NCBI GenBank assembly: GCA_029260715.1
Contig: JAJDCS010000036.1
Coordinates: 60,871 to 124,870 of the forward strand
Direction: 5' to 3'
From: Phycisphaeraceae bacterium
Lineage (GTDB): Bacteria; Planctomycetota; Phycisphaerae; Phycisphaerales; Phycisphaeraceae
DNA: 64,000 nt
Shown: piece by piece, positions 62,908 to 64,000 of the stretch
How the letters are laid out: the number at the start of each line of letters is the position of its first letter
Position numbering within the stretch: position 1 is the first letter of the stretch
The notes under the pieces: generated by a model
What the model saw: only the letters and a program-made list of their open reading frames with translations
Databases searched by the model: none
What the model was told of the DNA's origin: nothing
Translations under genes and position numbers: made by a program

Positions 62908-63251
62908 GCAAAAATCCCTGCATCGGGCGGGCTTAGCCGTGGCGCCGAGTCTGTGTGGCCGCGTTCGTCCGTGATATGGCCCTGGCGGTCCCCTACTGAT
63001 CGGACCTAGGGCTTAGTCTACCGATTCAAAGATACCGCGTTGTAGCGACTCTGGTGTCTTTATACGCGGGAATTTTTTTATCTATTGCTTTATTTCTTCA
63101 CGTATTTATACCGATAATTTGAGTGTAATTTTGGGGGTGGCTCTAGGTGCCATACCGGCTCCGACCGCGATTGAACATTGGAGCCGTTATTCGCACTACC
63201 TCTAGCGAAAGACGGTAGGCCGCCCCCAACACAAGCGATGTTGGGGACGCC
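62908..63251. other. Intergenic region before the ethylene-receptor-like kinase
   Basis: 344 bases. The middle (63050-63130) is AT-rich. The 3' end forms a hairpin at 63224-63246 directly before the ATG. No gene seen. Confidence 0.4.
63224..63246 (+). promoter_or_regulatory. Hairpin sequestering the likely ribosome binding site of the kinase
   Basis: CCCCAACA (63224-63231) pairs perfectly with TGTTGGGG (63239-63246) over a 7-base loop. The GGGGA that best resembles a ribosome binding site lies in the 3' arm, five bases before the ATG at 63252. It may lower translation; a regulator is not evident. Confidence 0.4.
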
Positions 63252-63947
63252 ATGCTAGATTTTTTCAAACACCTGTTCGACACATCCGGCTTCCCCGCCA
63301 GGTGGTATTGCGGCACCTGGACCCCGCCGCACGGGTGGCTCCATGTGATTTCCGACCTCGCCATTTTCGGCGCTTACCTAGCGATCCCATGTGTGCTGGG
63401 CTACTTCGTGTACCGCCGCAAGGACGTGCCCTTCCCCAAGATTTTTTGGTTCTTTGGCGTTTTTATTCTGACTTGCGGCTTGATGCACCTCGTTGAGGCG
63501 ATCATTTTTTGGAAGCCCGTGTACCGTGTTTCGGGCGCCATTAAAGCGGTGACCGCTGTTTCTTCTTGGGCGACGGTCGCCGCGCTAGTGCCCGTCATGC
63601 CCAAGGCCCTGGCGCTGCCGAGCCTGGCCAAGATTAACGACGAGTTGGCCCAAGAGGTCGCCGAACGCAAAAAAGCCCAAGACCAGGTTGGCTACGCCAA
63701 CACCAAGCTGGAGAAGAAAAACAAAGAGCTCGAAGCCTTTGTCTACACGGCGTCTCACGACCTTAAAGCCCCCCTAGTCACGTTCAGCGGGTACCTGAAC
63801 CTGCTAAAAGACGAGATCGAATCCGGTTCCTACGACAACGCCCCGGAATTTGTGAACAGCCTAGGTGCTACGGACATTCATCCGCATGTTGTGATTCCGG
63901 CGGCGAGCCAGACGAAGGCGGCAAAGTTGGAGGCCTTCTTCTCGTAG
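63252..63947 (+). pseudogene. Ethylene-receptor-like histidine kinase, truncated by an IS element
   Basis: 231-residue open frame, of which about 204 are native. N-terminal three-helix membrane domain with the ETR1-type copper/ethylene pocket: Asp35 and Tyr42 in SDLAIFGAYLAIPC, Cys75-x-x-x-His79 in TCGLMHLVEAIIFW. A coiled coil (about 128-160) and the HisKA phospho-acceptor His169 (YTASHDLKAPL) follow. The frame then runs into IS sequence after CTAG at 63861-63864; the remaining kinase domain is missing in the window. Bacterial relatives, as in cyanobacterial receptors, bind ethylene. Function lost here unless the rest is expressed separately. Confidence 0.82.
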
Positions 63948-64000
63948 CGGGTGGCAACGCGACGGCACTGCTTGATCAGGCGGAAGAATCGTTCGATCAC
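63865..64000 (-). mobile_element. IS5-like insertion sequence, left end only
   Basis: The sequence after the CTAG target at 63861-63864 no longer fits the kinase. Its minus strand encodes the end of a DDE transposase. CTAG fits the YTAR target of IS5-group elements; the terminal repeat and right end are outside the window. Confidence 0.7.
63878..64000 (-). CDS. IS5-like transposase, C-terminal fragment
   Basis: The minus strand reads open for 40 residues from the window edge to a TGA at 63878. The peptide begins VIERFFRLIKQCRRVATRYE and continues with KKASNFAAFVWLAAGI, the typical end of IS5-family DDE transposases (ERFF...R.ATRYEK...NF...V.LAA). The catalytic Glu region and N-terminus are beyond the right edge. 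It is antisense to the end of the interrupted kinase. Confidence 0.8.
   Translation of the reverse strand: MIERFFRLIKQCRRVATRYEKKASNFAAFVWLAAGITTCG

Noticed and set aside
1..64000. CRISPR arrays or phage islands
   Set aside because: No regularly spaced direct repeats and no capsid, portal, integrase or terminase genes were seen.

Overview
The window reads as a GC-rich, Gram-negative chromosome segment from the Planctomycetota, most likely class Phycisphaerae. Supporting traits are several PEP-CTERM proteins, a futalosine-pathway menaquinone gene (mqnE), a full set of P-ring and L-ring flagellar genes, MlaE-type permeases, RND efflux, and an O-antigen-type ABC exporter. The class assignment is inferred from gene content only. 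No rRNA, tRNA or CRISPR array was recognised.

Layout: 1-4063 carries an RND efflux pair (adaptor cut by the left edge, plus permease). 4096-8081 (minus) holds a signal-peptidase-like protein that lacks its catalytic residues, an rpsF-ssb-rplI operon without rpsR, and lipA. 8204-9906 holds a small lipoprotein, a STAS protein and an MlaE permease. 10238-11447 holds two divergent MpsC (DUF2294) genes around an unusually AT-rich, structure-rich spacer. 11527-13932 holds a DUF1802 gene and argS. 14101-16107 is a compact Spy-like / ECF sigma / membrane anti-sigma candidate / Spy-like operon.

16139-25338 (minus) is a surface-polysaccharide cluster: Wzm/Wzt-type exporter, FkbM and DUF268 proteins, a methyltransferase and three glycosyltransferase genes, one a GT2-GT4 fusion. 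25631-29372 is leuS followed by a second MlaE permease. 29510-41677 (minus) is a long flagellar operon: a small unknown gene, flgF, flgG, flgA, flgH, flgI, flgJ, flgN-like, flgK, flgL, fliW, csrA and flagellin. It has a good sigma-54 promoter match at its head and a CsrA-type hairpin over the flagellin ribosome binding site at its tail.

41961-62907 is mostly housekeeping and secreted proteins: M42 peptidase, purE, secreted nuclease, copper-type P-ATPase, MazG-like protein, dxs, polyprenyl synthase, murG, an SDR, an M50 protease, PEP-CTERM proteins including a haem peroxidase, mqnE, a divergent subtilase, a GT4 glycosyltransferase and an isochorismatase-family hydrolase.

The right edge (63252-64000) contains an ethylene-receptor-like histidine kinase cut just after its phospho-acceptor region by an IS5-like element that runs off the window. 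The items most worth follow-up are this disrupted receptor, the dyad-less signal peptidase homologue, the divergent MpsC locus with a terminator in its leader, and the CsrA-FliW-flagellin switch.
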